A stretch of 41,777 nucleotides of DNA from Entamoeba histolytica HM-1:IMSS (GCF_000208925.1 NW_001915004.1:1-41777); one strand, 5' to 3'; numbered from the stretch's first letter, positions 10,951 to 20,405 are shown. Notes: generated by a model from the letters alone, not told the origin. Made by a program: numbers and translations.

Positions 10951-12552
10951 TTATTCTTCTATTACTGGTTTTATTACATTTTGTAATATTTCATTCACAT
11001 CTGAGTTAGTTCCACATTGTTTTAATATCTTATACACTTTTAATGGTGCAATGATTTCATCAATAAGACATTGATATAATTCTTTATACATGTTTTTCTT
11101 AATATAATTAATAACATCTTTTTGCTTACTATTTTCTCTTACAATATTTTTTAATTGAGGGAAACATTCTGTTAAAGCATCTCTTGCACTGTCATATGTT
11201 TGTGATTGAATTTCTTTTTGACTACTGTCATAACAAAGAACTACAATCGTAAGAAGTATATTACAAATAACTGCACTACTTATTCCAAATAATTGAAATT
11301 CACTTCGTATATTTAAAGTAAAGAATACAACAAATACTAACATAAATACTGCTCTTAAATTTCTCATTATTGCTCTATTAAATTGGTCTATTGGTGTTAA
11401 AGAAATTATTCCTTCGATTACATCTTCTGCACTTTTCATTCTAACTTCAGTCTCATGTCCAAGTTCATGAGTTTGTCTTAATAAATATTGTGAATAATAT
11501 GTCCATTGTTTTTTTAATAATAAAGATGGAGATAATAATATACCAAAGTATTTTAAACATAATACAATTAAATTGTATAATAATTTTATTAATACAATAG
11601 GTTGTATATACCATCTTTTATATTCATTTACTTTATTTTTAATTCTCTCTTTCCATTGATTTACATTTGGAATATGAAATTTATGTTCTTCTTGAATAAG
11701 TGATTTATAAAAATCTATTTCTTTATTAGGGAAATAAATATCTTTAATAATCTTATATAAATAACGACTTCCTTTTCTTAATTCATTTTCTCTTTGTGTA
11801 ATTAATTTACTCATTAAGTCATTACTTAATGTACATCTTTTAATAAATAAATTTTCTTCTTTTTGTTTACTTTTCTTTGGTAATTCTTCTAATCCTTCTA
11901 TTTTAACTTCTCCTTCTTCTTGTTTAACATCTTTTATTTCATTGATTGATTCACTACTTTCAGAATCATTTTCCATTTCAACATCTCCATCAAAATATCC
12001 TGATGTCATAATAAGTGTACTTGTAGTAAATCCTTCAGGGTCAAGTTCAGTTTCTGTACTTTGTGAATATCTTAACATTCTTTTTACTTTATTCCAATCT
12101 CCTCCAACAGACAAAACTTTTCTATCATTAAAAAATTTATTTGCATTTAATAAATTTTCATCGTTCATTATTTTATATAATTTATATCCATAATATATTA
12201 ATGAAATAATTACAAATATTCCAACAATACTTACAAGTACATTTCTTAATCTACTTGTTACAAAAAAGTCAAAAAATGCTGGTAATGTTCCATCATTTGT
12301 TGTAATTGGTTTTAGTGGAAATCCAATAAATGTAGAATAATCTAAATAAATCAAGAAAATACCAAGAAATGCAATAACAAATACTTGAATAATTGGATAA
12401 CATTTTAATATTAATAAATTATAATATCCTTGAACTCTCCATAATTTATAAAACCAAGGAAATGATGGTTCTGGACAATTGATTGATTCGATCTGATCTT
12501 CTTTGTTATCAATTAAATTATAATTTGGTTGGGTTAAATCTTCTCCTGACAT
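10951..12552 (-). CDS. ATG9: autophagy-related protein 9 (ATG9), short form
   Basis: ATG9 is the multi-pass lipid scramblase on small vesicles that supplies membrane to the growing autophagosome. The 533-residue protein has hydrophobic segments near 45-70, 103-125, 315-340, 397-415 and 420-442. The family signature lies around 349-371: QWTYYSQYLLRQTHELGHE, matching the Trp...Arg-x-x-(N/H)-E-L-x-H block of ATG9 before a membrane re-entrant region. The C-terminal LIDEIIAPLKVYKIL (about 476-490) corresponds to the conserved Leu-rich segment after the core. It is shorter than typical ATG9 (about 800-1000 residues), lacking long disordered tails, and has an acidic insert at about 164-235. The ATG at 12552 is the only plausible start. 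It is convergent with the LINE remnant and lies 138 bp downstream of the phosphatase gene on the same strand. Identification is by motif and topology, with no alignment run. Confidence 0.8.
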   Translation of the reverse strand: MSGEDLTQPNYNLIDNKEDQIESINCPEPSFPWFYKLWRVQGYYNLLILKCYPIIQVFVIAFLGIFLIYLDYSTFIGFPLKPITTNDGTLPAFFDFFVTSRLRNVLVSIVGIFVIISLIYYGYKLYKIMNDENLLNANKFFNDRKVLSVGGDWNKVKRMLRYSQSTETELDPEGFTTSTLIMTSGYFDGDVEMENDSESSESINEIKDVKQEEGEVKIEGLEELPKKSKQKEENLFIKRCTLSNDLMSKLITQRENELRKGSRYLYKIIKDIYFPNKEIDFYKSLIQEEHKFHIPNVNQWKERIKNKVNEYKRWYIQPIVLIKLLYNLIVLCLKYFGILLSPSLLLKKQWTYYSQYLLRQTHELGHETEVRMKSAEDVIEGIISLTPIDQFNRAIMRNLRAVFMLVFVVFFTLNIRSEFQLFGISSAVICNILLTIVVLCYDSSQKEIQSQTYDSARDALTECFPQLKNIVRENSKQKDVINYIKKNMYKELYQCLIDEIIAPLKVYKILKQCGTNSDVNEILQNVIKPVIEE

Positions 12553-12690
12553 TAACTAAAAGATCTTAGATCCATTATACCTCATATAACAATTTTTTTT
12601 GTTATTATAAATTGTTATTTCTTATTACTTATTTCACATAAAATAAAAAGAATTATTCAATTCTAATTAACTCCTTTCTCTTTTCTTTTG

Positions 12691-13095
12691 TTAATGTACT
12701 ACATCAAATAATTCTCTTCTTTCACCATATTCTGAATAAAATCTTTCAAAACCTCCTCGAAGAATTCTTATTTGAACATGACTTTCTTTGTATTTTTCTT
12801 TCTTAAAACATTCATTTAATATCATTGCACATGTTGGTCCTCTTGTTTGTGACATCATGCAATGAATAATAATCAAATCATAATCTTTGTATATTGAAGC
12901 TAATGATGTTGCCGTTTCTTTAAAATTAGGTGATGGAATATTGATTGCAGTATGTATCACTAAGTCACCAACATCATTTCCACGTACATCAATAATAATA
13001 AACCTTTTCTTATTACTATTGCTTGTAATTAGTTCAACAACATCTTTACAATTGATATAATCAAGACGTGATGGAATTATTGACATACAACTCAT
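12691..13095 (-). CDS. rhodanese-fold phosphatase / arsenate reductase of the CDC25-Acr2 type
   Basis: This is a 134-residue single-domain protein. A rhodanese fold begins with DVVELI and IIIDVRGND (about 18-41). The active-site loop is HCMMSQTRGPTCA, with Cys79 and Arg85 forming the CX5R phosphatase loop. The seven-residue loop and the following R-G-P are typical of small eukaryotic CDC25-like/Acr2-type enzymes (yeast Ych1, fission yeast Ibp1, plant CDC25-like/ACR2), rather than sulfurtransferases, whose loop is one residue shorter. It may dephosphorylate proteins or reduce arsenate; sequence alone does not decide. The length is normal for the stand-alone family. The start is the ATG at 13095; a second Met three codons in is possible. 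Only 55 bp separate it from the upstream NAP-like gene on the same strand. Confidence 0.8.
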   Translation of the reverse strand: MSCMSIIPSRLDYINCKDVVELITSNSNKKRFIIIDVRGNDVGDLVIHTAINIPSPNFKETATSLASIYKDYDLIIIHCMMSQTRGPTCAMILNECFKKEKYKESHVQIRILRGGFERFYSEYGERRELFDVVH

Positions 13096-13150
13096 TTTTT
13101 TTAAGTTCTTCTGAAAATTATATCAAACAAAAGAACATTAAACAATAATA

Positions 13151-13921
13151 TTAATTGAATTGATAAAAATATTGGATGGCTTTAGTATTAAAGTTATCAA
13201 AAACTGAATCAAGAATTTCATAATCTTCTTCATTGACTAATTCTTGTATAAACACATTAAAAAATGATGATGAGTTAATCTCTAATAAATTCACTTTCCA
13301 ATCAATTCCATTTGTTATAACTTTAATTCTTCCAGTTGAACCAATACGTTCTCCATTTTCATTTGCTCGATATATCATTCTAATTGTAAAATGATCATTA
13401 GTAAAATATGGATTCTTATCAAAAAAGAATGATAATTCCTTTCCCATTTTGATTGTTAATGACTTCATATCAAATGATGGTGTTAATGTTGTTATTTTGA
13501 TATCGTTGAGGTACGACAAAGCAACTAAATCTTCTTCTACTGTATTATAAGATAAGAACAAACTAACAGCATTTAATGCTCTAATCCAGAAAAATGGCAC
13601 TCCTTTGTTATTAATTTGTGGTTTTGGTGAAGTAACATCATCATTTTTTATTGGTTTGCTTTGTTGGGACTCTTCACTTTTCTGGTCAGATAACCCCACA
13701 ACAACATCCTTTCTCCTTTCATTTAAAATTTTCATCATCTTTTCATATTCCATAGTTTTATAGACTTTTTTTACAGTTAATTCTGCTTGTGCTATTTTCA
13801 ATGATCTATTAGTTTCTTGTAATAGTTTTCTGTTAATAGACTCATCTTCAGGGAGTTGTGAGGATTGATAACTCATATTGGTTATTAAGTTCAGTAAATT
13901 ACACAATAACTTCCTTTTCAT
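13151..13921 (-). CDS. nucleosome assembly protein (NAP1/SET family) histone chaperone
   Basis: The protein has an N-terminal helical segment rich in charged residues (dimerisation helix position), a short Ser/Gln/Lys linker and the NAP core. The core begins PFFWIRALNAV and ...EEDLVALSYLNDIKI, then ELSFFFDKNPYFTNDHFTIRMIY, which matches the NAP consensus of FW, a Leu-rich helix and F-x-x-NPYF-x-N. These chaperones carry H2A-H2B or H3-H4 in cytosol and nucleus. The acidic C-terminal tail of many NAP proteins is missing. The first in-frame ATG is at 13921 (256 residues). A second ATG at 13876 begins MSYQSSQ and is preceded by a GAAC-like word (ACTGAACTTA), so the true start may be there (241 residues). 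It shares a 126-bp divergent upstream region with the S3a gene. Confidence 0.8.
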   Translation of the reverse strand: MKRKLLCNLLNLITNMSYQSSQLPEDESINRKLLQETNRSLKIAQAELTVKKVYKTMEYEKMMKILNERRKDVVVGLSDQKSEESQQSKPIKNDDVTSPKPQINNKGVPFFWIRALNAVSLFLSYNTVEEDLVALSYLNDIKITTLTPSFDMKSLTIKMGKELSFFFDKNPYFTNDHFTIRMIYRANENGERIGSTGRIKVITNGIDWKVNLLEINSSSFFNVFIQELVNEEDYEILDSVFDNFNTKAIQYFYQFN

Positions 13922-14047
13922 CAATCAATCTTCTTATAAAACAAAAATATAATTATGTATAGTAAAATATAATTTAAGGAAACTATATTGGAAAAAAAGA
14001 AAAAAAAGAGAAAACCCTAAAAAACTAAAAAAATTAATTCTTAGGAG

Positions 14048-14818
14048 ATGGCAACAGGAAAGAATAAGAAGTATAAGGCAGGAAACGTTAAGAAGGGAAG
14101 CAAGAGAAAGATTGCTGAGCCATTCTCCAAGAAAGAATGGTACAATGTTAAAGTACCAAAGAACTTCAAGAGAAGAACCGTCGGACAAATCGTTGTTAAT
14201 AAAACAGCTGGTACTAGAATTGCTTCAGAACAACTTAAAGGAAGAGTTGTTGAAGTAAATCTTGCTGATCTCATGGAAAATGAAAAATTTGGAGCATACA
14301 ACTACAAATTTAAATGTGAAGATGTTAATGGAAAAGATTGTCTTATGATTTTCCATGGACTTAAACTCACAACTGATAAATTAAGATCAATTGTTAAGAA
14401 GTGGTGTACTCTTATTGAAACATCAGTTGATGTTAAAACTACTGATGGACATTTAATTAGAATCTTCTGCATTGGATTCACCAGCAGAAAGTCCAACCAA
14501 ATCAAGAAAACTTCATATGCTAAAAGTGCTCAAATTAAGAAGATTAGAAAGATTATGAACAATCTTATCACTAAAGAAGCTGCTTCACGTGAACTTACAC
14601 AATTTGTTGATTATCTTAGAGAAAACAAACTTCCAAAAGAAATTGTTGCTAAATGTAGCAAAGTCTTCTCAATGGACAATGTCTACATTCGTAAAGTTAA
14701 GATTCTTAAGGCTGGTAAAATTGATTCACTTAAACTTCTTGACCAACATCAAGACACTAGTGCACCAGTTGAAGCTGCCCCAGTTGCTGAAGAAAAAGGA
14801 GAAGTTGTTGAAGCTTAA
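14048..14818 (+). CDS. RPS3A: 40S ribosomal protein S3a (eS1)
   Basis: The 256-residue protein matches S3a from end to end. It starts MATGKNKK, has the basic N-terminus (KKGSKRKIAEPFSKKEWYN), TVGQIVVNKTAGTRIASEQLKGRVVEV, the FKCEDVNG...MIFHGLKLTTDKLRS block, LIRIFCIGFTSR and a C-terminal Ala/Glu-rich tail. S3a (eS1) sits on the platform of the small subunit near the mRNA exit and binds initiation factors. Codon choice at the 5' end is notably richer in AAG and other G/C-ending codons than in neighbouring genes, as expected for high expression. The leader is A-rich (CCCTAAAAAACTAAAAAAA) and very short. The C-terminal Pro/Ala/Glu tail is typical of the family. Confidence 0.97.
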   Translation: MATGKNKKYKAGNVKKGSKRKIAEPFSKKEWYNVKVPKNFKRRTVGQIVVNKTAGTRIASEQLKGRVVEVNLADLMENEKFGAYNYKFKCEDVNGKDCLMIFHGLKLTTDKLRSIVKKWCTLIETSVDVKTTDGHLIRIFCIGFTSRKSNQIKKTSYAKSAQIKKIRKIMNNLITKEAASRELTQFVDYLRENKLPKEIVAKCSKVFSMDNVYIRKVKILKAGKIDSLKLLDQHQDTSAPVEAAPVAEEKGEVVEA

Positions 14819-14963
14819 TTGAAGAATGTCGGTTATTAAAAATTTCTGTTATAGCATAAAACATTTTCATTCAACTAAATGCTTTTAAATTAAATTATTT
14901 GAAAAAAGAAAACTTCCTTTCTCTTTTTCAGAAAATAACTCATAAATTCTTTTATTTAGTTCA

Positions 14964-17900
14964 ATGAGTAGAAGAACCGGTATTCAATTGGGAGCTCGAC
15001 GTAAAGCCGAACCACAAACAACACCTAAACCAGAAGACAAACAACCAGATGTAATGCCTCCACCCCCCTCTGGAGAAGCACCTGTTCCAGAACATAGAGA
15101 ACGAAAAGCATCATTTCTTACTCGACCAAAAAAGGGAGTAAATACAAATGACTCAGAACAACAAGACCCACCCACACAACAACCAGTTGAGAAAGTACAA
15201 CAAAGAAAAGGATTCCTTTCAAGAAGAAGTGAAACACAAAGTCAAACAAATGAACTTGTCTCAACTCCACCTCATGAAAAGTCAGGTGATGAAGCAAAGA
15301 ATGAACAAAAACAAAGCTCTTCTCAAACAAGCGAATCTACAGAAAAAGAGACTCATAAAAAAAGACTTAGTTTCTTGGGAAGAAAAAGTTTTAGTAAAAG
15401 AAATTCTACTGAAAATACTGGACATAGCTCTTCTGAACATTCTGCTACATCAAGTCTAGCATCTGAAACTACTGCAGAAGAAGTTAATAGATCAGTTAAT
15501 GCACAAATTGAAGAGGAAAACAAAAGGTTACAAAACGAGAATGAAGAATTAAAAAAGAAATGCGATGCACAAGACTCATTACTTAAAACAAAAATGAAAA
15601 GTGAAATGGAAGCTAAAAAGAAAGTTGAGATATTAGAAAATGAAAAGAAAGATTTGATTGATAAGATGGCTAATGAAAATGATGGAATGAGTAAATTAAA
15701 TGAGGAATTAACTCAAATTAAAAATGAAAAAGAAAGCATTAATAATGAACTAATTCAAACTAAACAAGAAAAAGAAAGTATCAATAATGAATTAACTCAA
15801 CTTAAAACTGATAATGACCAAAAAGAGAATGAATTGAATCAGGTTAGACATGAAAAAGATGAGGTAATTGAAAAATTTAACACTAGCAAAGAAGAAAATG
15901 AAAAGATTATGAATGAGCTTAGTCAACTCAAGCAGGAAAAAGAAGAAAAAGAGAATGAATTAAAGGAACAAGTTAAGAAAATGGAAGAAGAAAAATCAAA
16001 GTTAATAACAGAATTATCAAATGGAAGTGATGGTATTTCTAAATTAAATGAAGAATTAACACAAACTAAACAAGAAAAAGAAGAAATAAACAATGAACTA
16101 AATTCAATTAAAGAAGAGAAAAAGAGAATTGAAGAAGAGAAAAATCAAATTATAAATGAAAATAAAGAAATTAAAGAAGAAAAAGAAAAAATTGAAGAAG
16201 AGAAAAAAGAATTACTCAAAGAAATTGAAAAAGAAAAAGAAGGAAACAATCAATTACAGAATGAAATTAACACCATTCAAACACGAATGAAAGAAATAGA
16301 AGAAAAGAACCAAGAAATTATTTGTGATAACAACAAAGAAATTGCCAAATTCAAAGAAGAACAAGAAAATCTTCAAAAAGAATTAAATCAAATTAAAGAA
16401 GAAAAACAAAAAACTGAAAATGAAAAGAATGAATTAGTTGATGTAAAGACTCAAAAAGAGAATGAGCTTAATAAATTAAAAGAAGAAAAAGAACAAATAT
16501 TTAATGAAAAGACAACAATAGAAAATAGCTTAAATCAAATAGTTGAAGAAAAGAATAAGTTAACAGAAGAAAAAGAAAGTATAAAACAAGAATTGGATAG
16601 TATTAAAGCAGATAATTCAACTAAAGAATTAGAAATTAATAAAATTAATGAAGAAAAAAATCAATTACAAAACGATTATGACACAGTCCAACAAGAAAAG
16701 GAAAATATTCAAAAAGAATTAAACCAAATTAAAATAGAAAAGTCACAAAAAGAAGAAGAATTAAATAAAATAAAAGAAGAAAAACAACAAGTAGAAGATG
16801 AAAAAGCTAAATTAATAACAGATATTGCTAATGGTAATGATGGACTGACAAAGTTAAATGAAGTAATTGATAAATTAAAAGATGAAAAGGAAAATATTAG
16901 TAATGAGCTTAATCAAATAAAAAATGAAAGAGATAATATTTCTAATGAATTTAATAAAACAAAAGAAGAAATAAAACAAAAAGAAAATGAAACAATACAA
17001 TTAAATGAAGAAAAAAGTGTTTTATTAAATGAATTAAACCAAATTAAGGAAGAAAAACAAAAAATAGAAGATGAAAAAGCTGTTATTCAACAGGAAAAAG
17101 AAAATGAAATAACAAAGTTAAATGAAGATAAAACTGTAATAGAAAATGAATTAAATCAAATTAAAACTGAAAAACAAGAAATAGAAAATGAATTAAATCA
17201 AACTAAAGATGAAAAACAAAAGATAGAAGATGAAAAATCAAAGTTAATAACAGAATTATCAAATGGAAATGATGGTATTTCTAAATTAAATGAAGAATTA
17301 ACACAAACTAAACAAGAAAAAGAAAACGTTTTAAATGAACTTAATCAAATTAAAAATGAATTTGCATCATTTAAAGAACAAAATACTCAAAAAGAAAATG
17401 AACTTAAAGATGAAAACAATAAAGTTCAACAGGAACTTGAACAAAAGAATAACGAAGTATCAAAATTAGAAGAAGAAAAAGGAAATATTTCCAATGAGTT
17501 AAGTAATACAAAACAAGAATTAGAACAAAAGAAGCAAGAAATAATCACTATTACTCAGGAAAAAGAAGAAAAAGAGAATGAATTAAAGGAACAAGTTAAG
17601 AAAATAGAAGAAGAAAAATCAAAGTTAATAACAGAATTATCAAATGGAAGTGATGGTATTTCTAAATTAAATGAAGAATTAACACAAACTAAACAAGAAA
17701 AAGAAGAAATTCAAAAAGCATTAGAAGAAGAGAAAGAAAAATTAGAAAGAATAGAAACCGAACTTAAAGAAATCAAAGAAGCAAAACAAGAATTAGAAGA
17801 AGAGAAAAATAAAACTATTGAAGAAAAAACAAATCTTCAACAAGAATTAAATGAGAACAAGAAAATTGTTGAAGAATTAACACAAACTAAACAAGAAAAA

Positions 17901-20405
17901 GAAGAAATAAACAATGAACTAAATTCAATTAAAGAAGAGAAAAAGAGAATTGAAGAAGAGAAAAATCAAATTATAAATGAAAACAAAGAAATTAAAGAAG
18001 AAAACATAAAGTCTATTGAAGAAAAAACACAAGAGATTAATTCATTAACAACATCAATAGAAGAATTAAAGGGCCGTTTAGAAGAGTCAAAAGGAGAACG
18101 AATTGAAATTGAAAAAGAAAGAGATAGAGTTATTTCTGAATTAAATGACATTAAATTACAAAATGAAGGGATGAAAAAACAAGTAGAAGAAGCACATAAT
18201 AGAATGACTGAAATGCAGAAGTCTTTTGAAGGGTCTGAAAATGAAATGATTAATTCATTGAATAACCAAATCACACAGTTAAACGAAAAAGAGAAACAAA
18301 TGAATGAACAGGTTATGGCATTACAAACACAATTATCCCAAAGTAATATTAATTTAGAAGAAGTTAAAAAAGACCTTATTGAGTCACAAAATAAATACAC
18401 TCAAATTAATGAAGAAAAAGATTGTGTTGAACAAGAACGAAACAAAATAAACGAAGAATATAAAACAGTTAATGAAGAACTTGAAAAAAATAAGAAAGAA
18501 CTTAATGACTTACAGACTAAATATGATAATGAAATTCTTGAATTAAATAAGAATAAAGATGAATTAAATAGTCTAATAAACAACTTAAAAGAAGAAAAGA
18601 CTAACTTAGAAGAACAAGTTAAGAAAATGGAAGAAGAAAAATCAAAGTTAATAACAGAATTATCAAATGGAAGTGATGGTGTTTCTAAATTAAATGAAGA
18701 ATTAACACAAACTAAACAAGAAAAAGAAGAAATAAACAATGAACTAAATTCAATTAAAGAAGAGAAAAAGAGAATTGAAGAAGAGAAAAATCAAATTATT
18801 AATGAAAATAAAGAAATTAAAGAAGAAAAAGAAAAAATTGAAGAAGAGAAAAAAGAATTACTCAAAGAAATTGAAAAAGAAAAAGAAGGAAACAATCAAT
18901 TACAGAATGAAATTAACACCATTCAAACACGAATGAAAGAAATAGAAGAAAAGAACCAAGAAATTATTTGTGATAACAACAAAGAAATTGCCAAATTCAA
19001 AGAAGAACAAGAAAATCTTCAAAAAGAATTAAATCAAATTAAAGAAGAAAAGTCTAAATTAATAACAGATTTATCAAATGGTAATGATGGACTAAGTAAA
19101 TTGAACGAAGAGATTGAAACAATAAATAAAGAAAAAGAAGGAATTAGAAAGGAACTTGAATCATTAAAAGAAGAAAACAATAAAATTCAAGATGAGTTAG
19201 AACAAAAGAATCAAGAACTTTCAAAAGTTAAAGAAGAAAAAGAAAAATTAATACATGACCTAACAAATGGTAATGATGGAATTAATCAATTAAATGAAGA
19301 TTTAAATCAAATCAAAAATGATAAAGAAGAGTTAACTGAAAAGAACGTTCAGCTTCAAAATGAAATTAATAAATTAAAATCTGAAAATGAAGAACTTTCA
19401 AACAATCTTTCATTTGAAAAAGAAGGATTAAAACAAGTTAATGAAGAAGTAAATGCTATTAAAGAAGAAAGAGATGAGTTAGTTAAACAAATTAAAAAAA
19501 TAGAAGAGGAAAAAAGAAAAGTAGAAGAAGAATTAAATTTCAATGGAAGCGAAGTTAATGAACAAATAGCTCAAATAAATAATGAAAAAGAACAACTTAA
19601 TCAAGAATGTAATGAATTAAAACAAAATTTAAAAGAATTACAAAGTAAGATAGAAGAAATTGAACAAGAAAAAGAAAGTAATGAAATTAAAAAGAAAGAA
19701 GAATTACAAGAATTACAAGAAGAAATTACTGAAAAAGATAATGACATCAAAAATCTGAAAGAAGAAATAGAAAGAATAGAAAAAGAACTTCAAGAAAAAG
19801 AAGAAGATATGGAACAAATGAGTAATAATACAGAAGAACTTGAAGAATTAAAGAATAAACTTACAGAAACACAACGTTTATTAGAAGAAGAAAAGAAAGA
19901 AAAAGAGTCTATTTCTAATGAATTTGAAGAAACAAAAGAACAAGTTCTTGTTGAATTACAAAGAGTTAATAATGAAATGAATAAAATGAATGAAATTAAA
20001 CAAGAAGATGAGAATGAAAAAGAAGAATTACAAGAACATATTAATAAATTAAAGAGTCAAATAGAAAGAGAAAATGAACAATTAAAAGAAGTTAGTAAAC
20101 TTAAATGGGAATTAAGTGAATTAAAAACAGAAAATGAGAGTATGAAACAGATGATTATGAATAAAAAATCATTGTTAGACAATACAGATGATTTTATATT
20201 AATGAGTTTAGAATATTTATATTTTGATTCAGTTTGGGTAACATTAAAAATGGAATTATTAGACGAAGAAGACTTAGATGATTCAATTGGAGACAGACTA
20301 GGAATTAATACATTGAAATTATTTAAAATATGTTATAATTCAACAACGTTCAACAATTACAGAGATTGGTTGTTACAATATATAAAAGGAGAAATTTCAA
20401 TTTAA
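14964..20405 (+). CDS. giant coiled-coil protein, 1813 residues, with internal repeats
   Basis: Three parts are visible. Residues 1-170 are disordered and basic, with three similar RxxF-L-(T/S/G)-R words (SFLTRPKK, GFLSRRSE, SFLGRKSF) in Ser/Pro/Gln-rich sequence, which could be phosphorylated docking motifs. Residues about 175-1735 are almost unbroken Glu/Lys/Asn/Gln-rich coiled coil. The last ~75 residues (from LLDNTDDFILM) are non-coiled, with aromatic residues (YLYFDSVW, YRDWLLQYI), and look like a small folded domain. A helix-breaking NGxDG module recurs at about residues 237 (NENDG), 353, 623, 767, 894, 1235, 1372 and 1435. Such proteins are often labelled 'viral A-type inclusion protein repeat' in Entamoeba, a name based only on coiled-coil similarity. 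A tether or cytoskeletal scaffold role is plausible; no specific family is recognisable. I see no membrane segment. Confidence 0.9.
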   Translation: MSRRTGIQLGARRKAEPQTTPKPEDKQPDVMPPPPSGEAPVPEHRERKASFLTRPKKGVNTNDSEQQDPPTQQPVEKVQQRKGFLSRRSETQSQTNELVSTPPHEKSGDEAKNEQKQSSSQTSESTEKETHKKRLSFLGRKSFSKRNSTENTGHSSSEHSATSSLASETTAEEVNRSVNAQIEEENKRLQNENEELKKKCDAQDSLLKTKMKSEMEAKKKVEILENEKKDLIDKMANENDGMSKLNEELTQIKNEKESINNELIQTKQEKESINNELTQLKTDNDQKENELNQVRHEKDEVIEKFNTSKEENEKIMNELSQLKQEKEEKENELKEQVKKMEEEKSKLITELSNGSDGISKLNEELTQTKQEKEEINNELNSIKEEKKRIEEEKNQIINENKEIKEEKEKIEEEKKELLKEIEKEKEGNNQLQNEINTIQTRMKEIEEKNQEIICDNNKEIAKFKEEQENLQKELNQIKEEKQKTENEKNELVDVKTQKENELNKLKEEKEQIFNEKTTIENSLNQIVEEKNKLTEEKESIKQELDSIKADNSTKELEINKINEEKNQLQNDYDTVQQEKENIQKELNQIKIEKSQKEEELNKIKEEKQQVEDEKAKLITDIANGNDGLTKLNEVIDKLKDEKENISNELNQIKNERDNISNEFNKTKEEIKQKENETIQLNEEKSVLLNELNQIKEEKQKIEDEKAVIQQEKENEITKLNEDKTVIENELNQIKTEKQEIENELNQTKDEKQKIEDEKSKLITELSNGNDGISKLNEELTQTKQEKENVLNELNQIKNEFASFKEQNTQKENELKDENNKVQQELEQKNNEVSKLEEEKGNISNELSNTKQELEQKKQEIITITQEKEEKENELKEQVKKIEEEKSKLITELSNGSDGISKLNEELTQTKQEKEEIQKALEEEKEKLERIETELKEIKEAKQELEEEKNKTIEEKTNLQQELNENKKIVEELTQTKQEKEEINNELNSIKEEKKRIEEEKNQIINENKEIKEENIKSIEEKTQEINSLTTSIEELKGRLEESKGERIEIEKERDRVISELNDIKLQNEGMKKQVEEAHNRMTEMQKSFEGSENEMINSLNNQITQLNEKEKQMNEQVMALQTQLSQSNINLEEVKKDLIESQNKYTQINEEKDCVEQERNKINEEYKTVNEELEKNKKELNDLQTKYDNEILELNKNKDELNSLINNLKEEKTNLEEQVKKMEEEKSKLITELSNGSDGVSKLNEELTQTKQEKEEINNELNSIKEEKKRIEEEKNQIINENKEIKEEKEKIEEEKKELLKEIEKEKEGNNQLQNEINTIQTRMKEIEEKNQEIICDNNKEIAKFKEEQENLQKELNQIKEEKSKLITDLSNGNDGLSKLNEEIETINKEKEGIRKELESLKEENNKIQDELEQKNQELSKVKEEKEKLIHDLTNGNDGINQLNEDLNQIKNDKEELTEKNVQLQNEINKLKSENEELSNNLSFEKEGLKQVNEEVNAIKEERDELVKQIKKIEEEKRKVEEELNFNGSEVNEQIAQINNEKEQLNQECNELKQNLKELQSKIEEIEQEKESNEIKKKEELQELQEEITEKDNDIKNLKEEIERIEKELQEKEEDMEQMSNNTEELEELKNKLTETQRLLEEEKKEKESISNEFEETKEQVLVELQRVNNEMNKMNEIKQEDENEKEELQEHINKLKSQIERENEQLKEVSKLKWELSELKTENESMKQMIMNKKSLLDNTDDFILMSLEYLYFDSVWVTLKMELLDEEDLDDSIGDRLGINTLKLFKICYNSTTFNNYRDWLLQYIKGEISI
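15966..16405 (+). repeat. 440-bp internal repeat of the coiled-coil gene, unit A1
   Basis: The segment starting GAACAAGTTAAGAAAATGGA is almost identical to 18612-19051, with only a few substitutions seen by eye. The distance is 2646 bp (882 codons), so the frame is kept. It encodes a coiled-coil block containing one NGSDG module. Confidence 0.85.
17589..18004 (+). repeat. split partial copy of the 440-bp internal repeat, unit A2
   Basis: The beginning of unit A (17589 to about 17710) and a later part of it (17871-18004) are both present, separated by about 160 bp of unrelated coiled-coil coding sequence. The second part re-uses the GAAGAATTAACACAAACTAA join found in the full units. This suggests unequal exchange or gene conversion inside the gene. 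Confidence 0.7.
18612..19051 (+). repeat. 440-bp internal repeat of the coiled-coil gene, unit A3
   Basis: This is the second full copy of the unit at 15966-16405, same length and frame. Near-identity at synonymous positions implies recent duplication or ongoing homogenisation. Seen differences include GGTATTTCT to GGTGTTTCT and ATTATAAATG to ATTATTAATG. Confidence 0.85.

Noticed and set aside
13922..13924. upstream TTG as start of the NAP-like gene
   Set aside because: Eukaryotic genes here start with ATG; the first in-frame ATG is at 13921, and 13876 is a credible alternative.
17966..18739. long minus-strand frames opposite the coiled-coil gene
   Set aside because: Antisense of GAA/AAA-rich coding sequence gives stop-poor Ser/Phe/Leu frames by composition.
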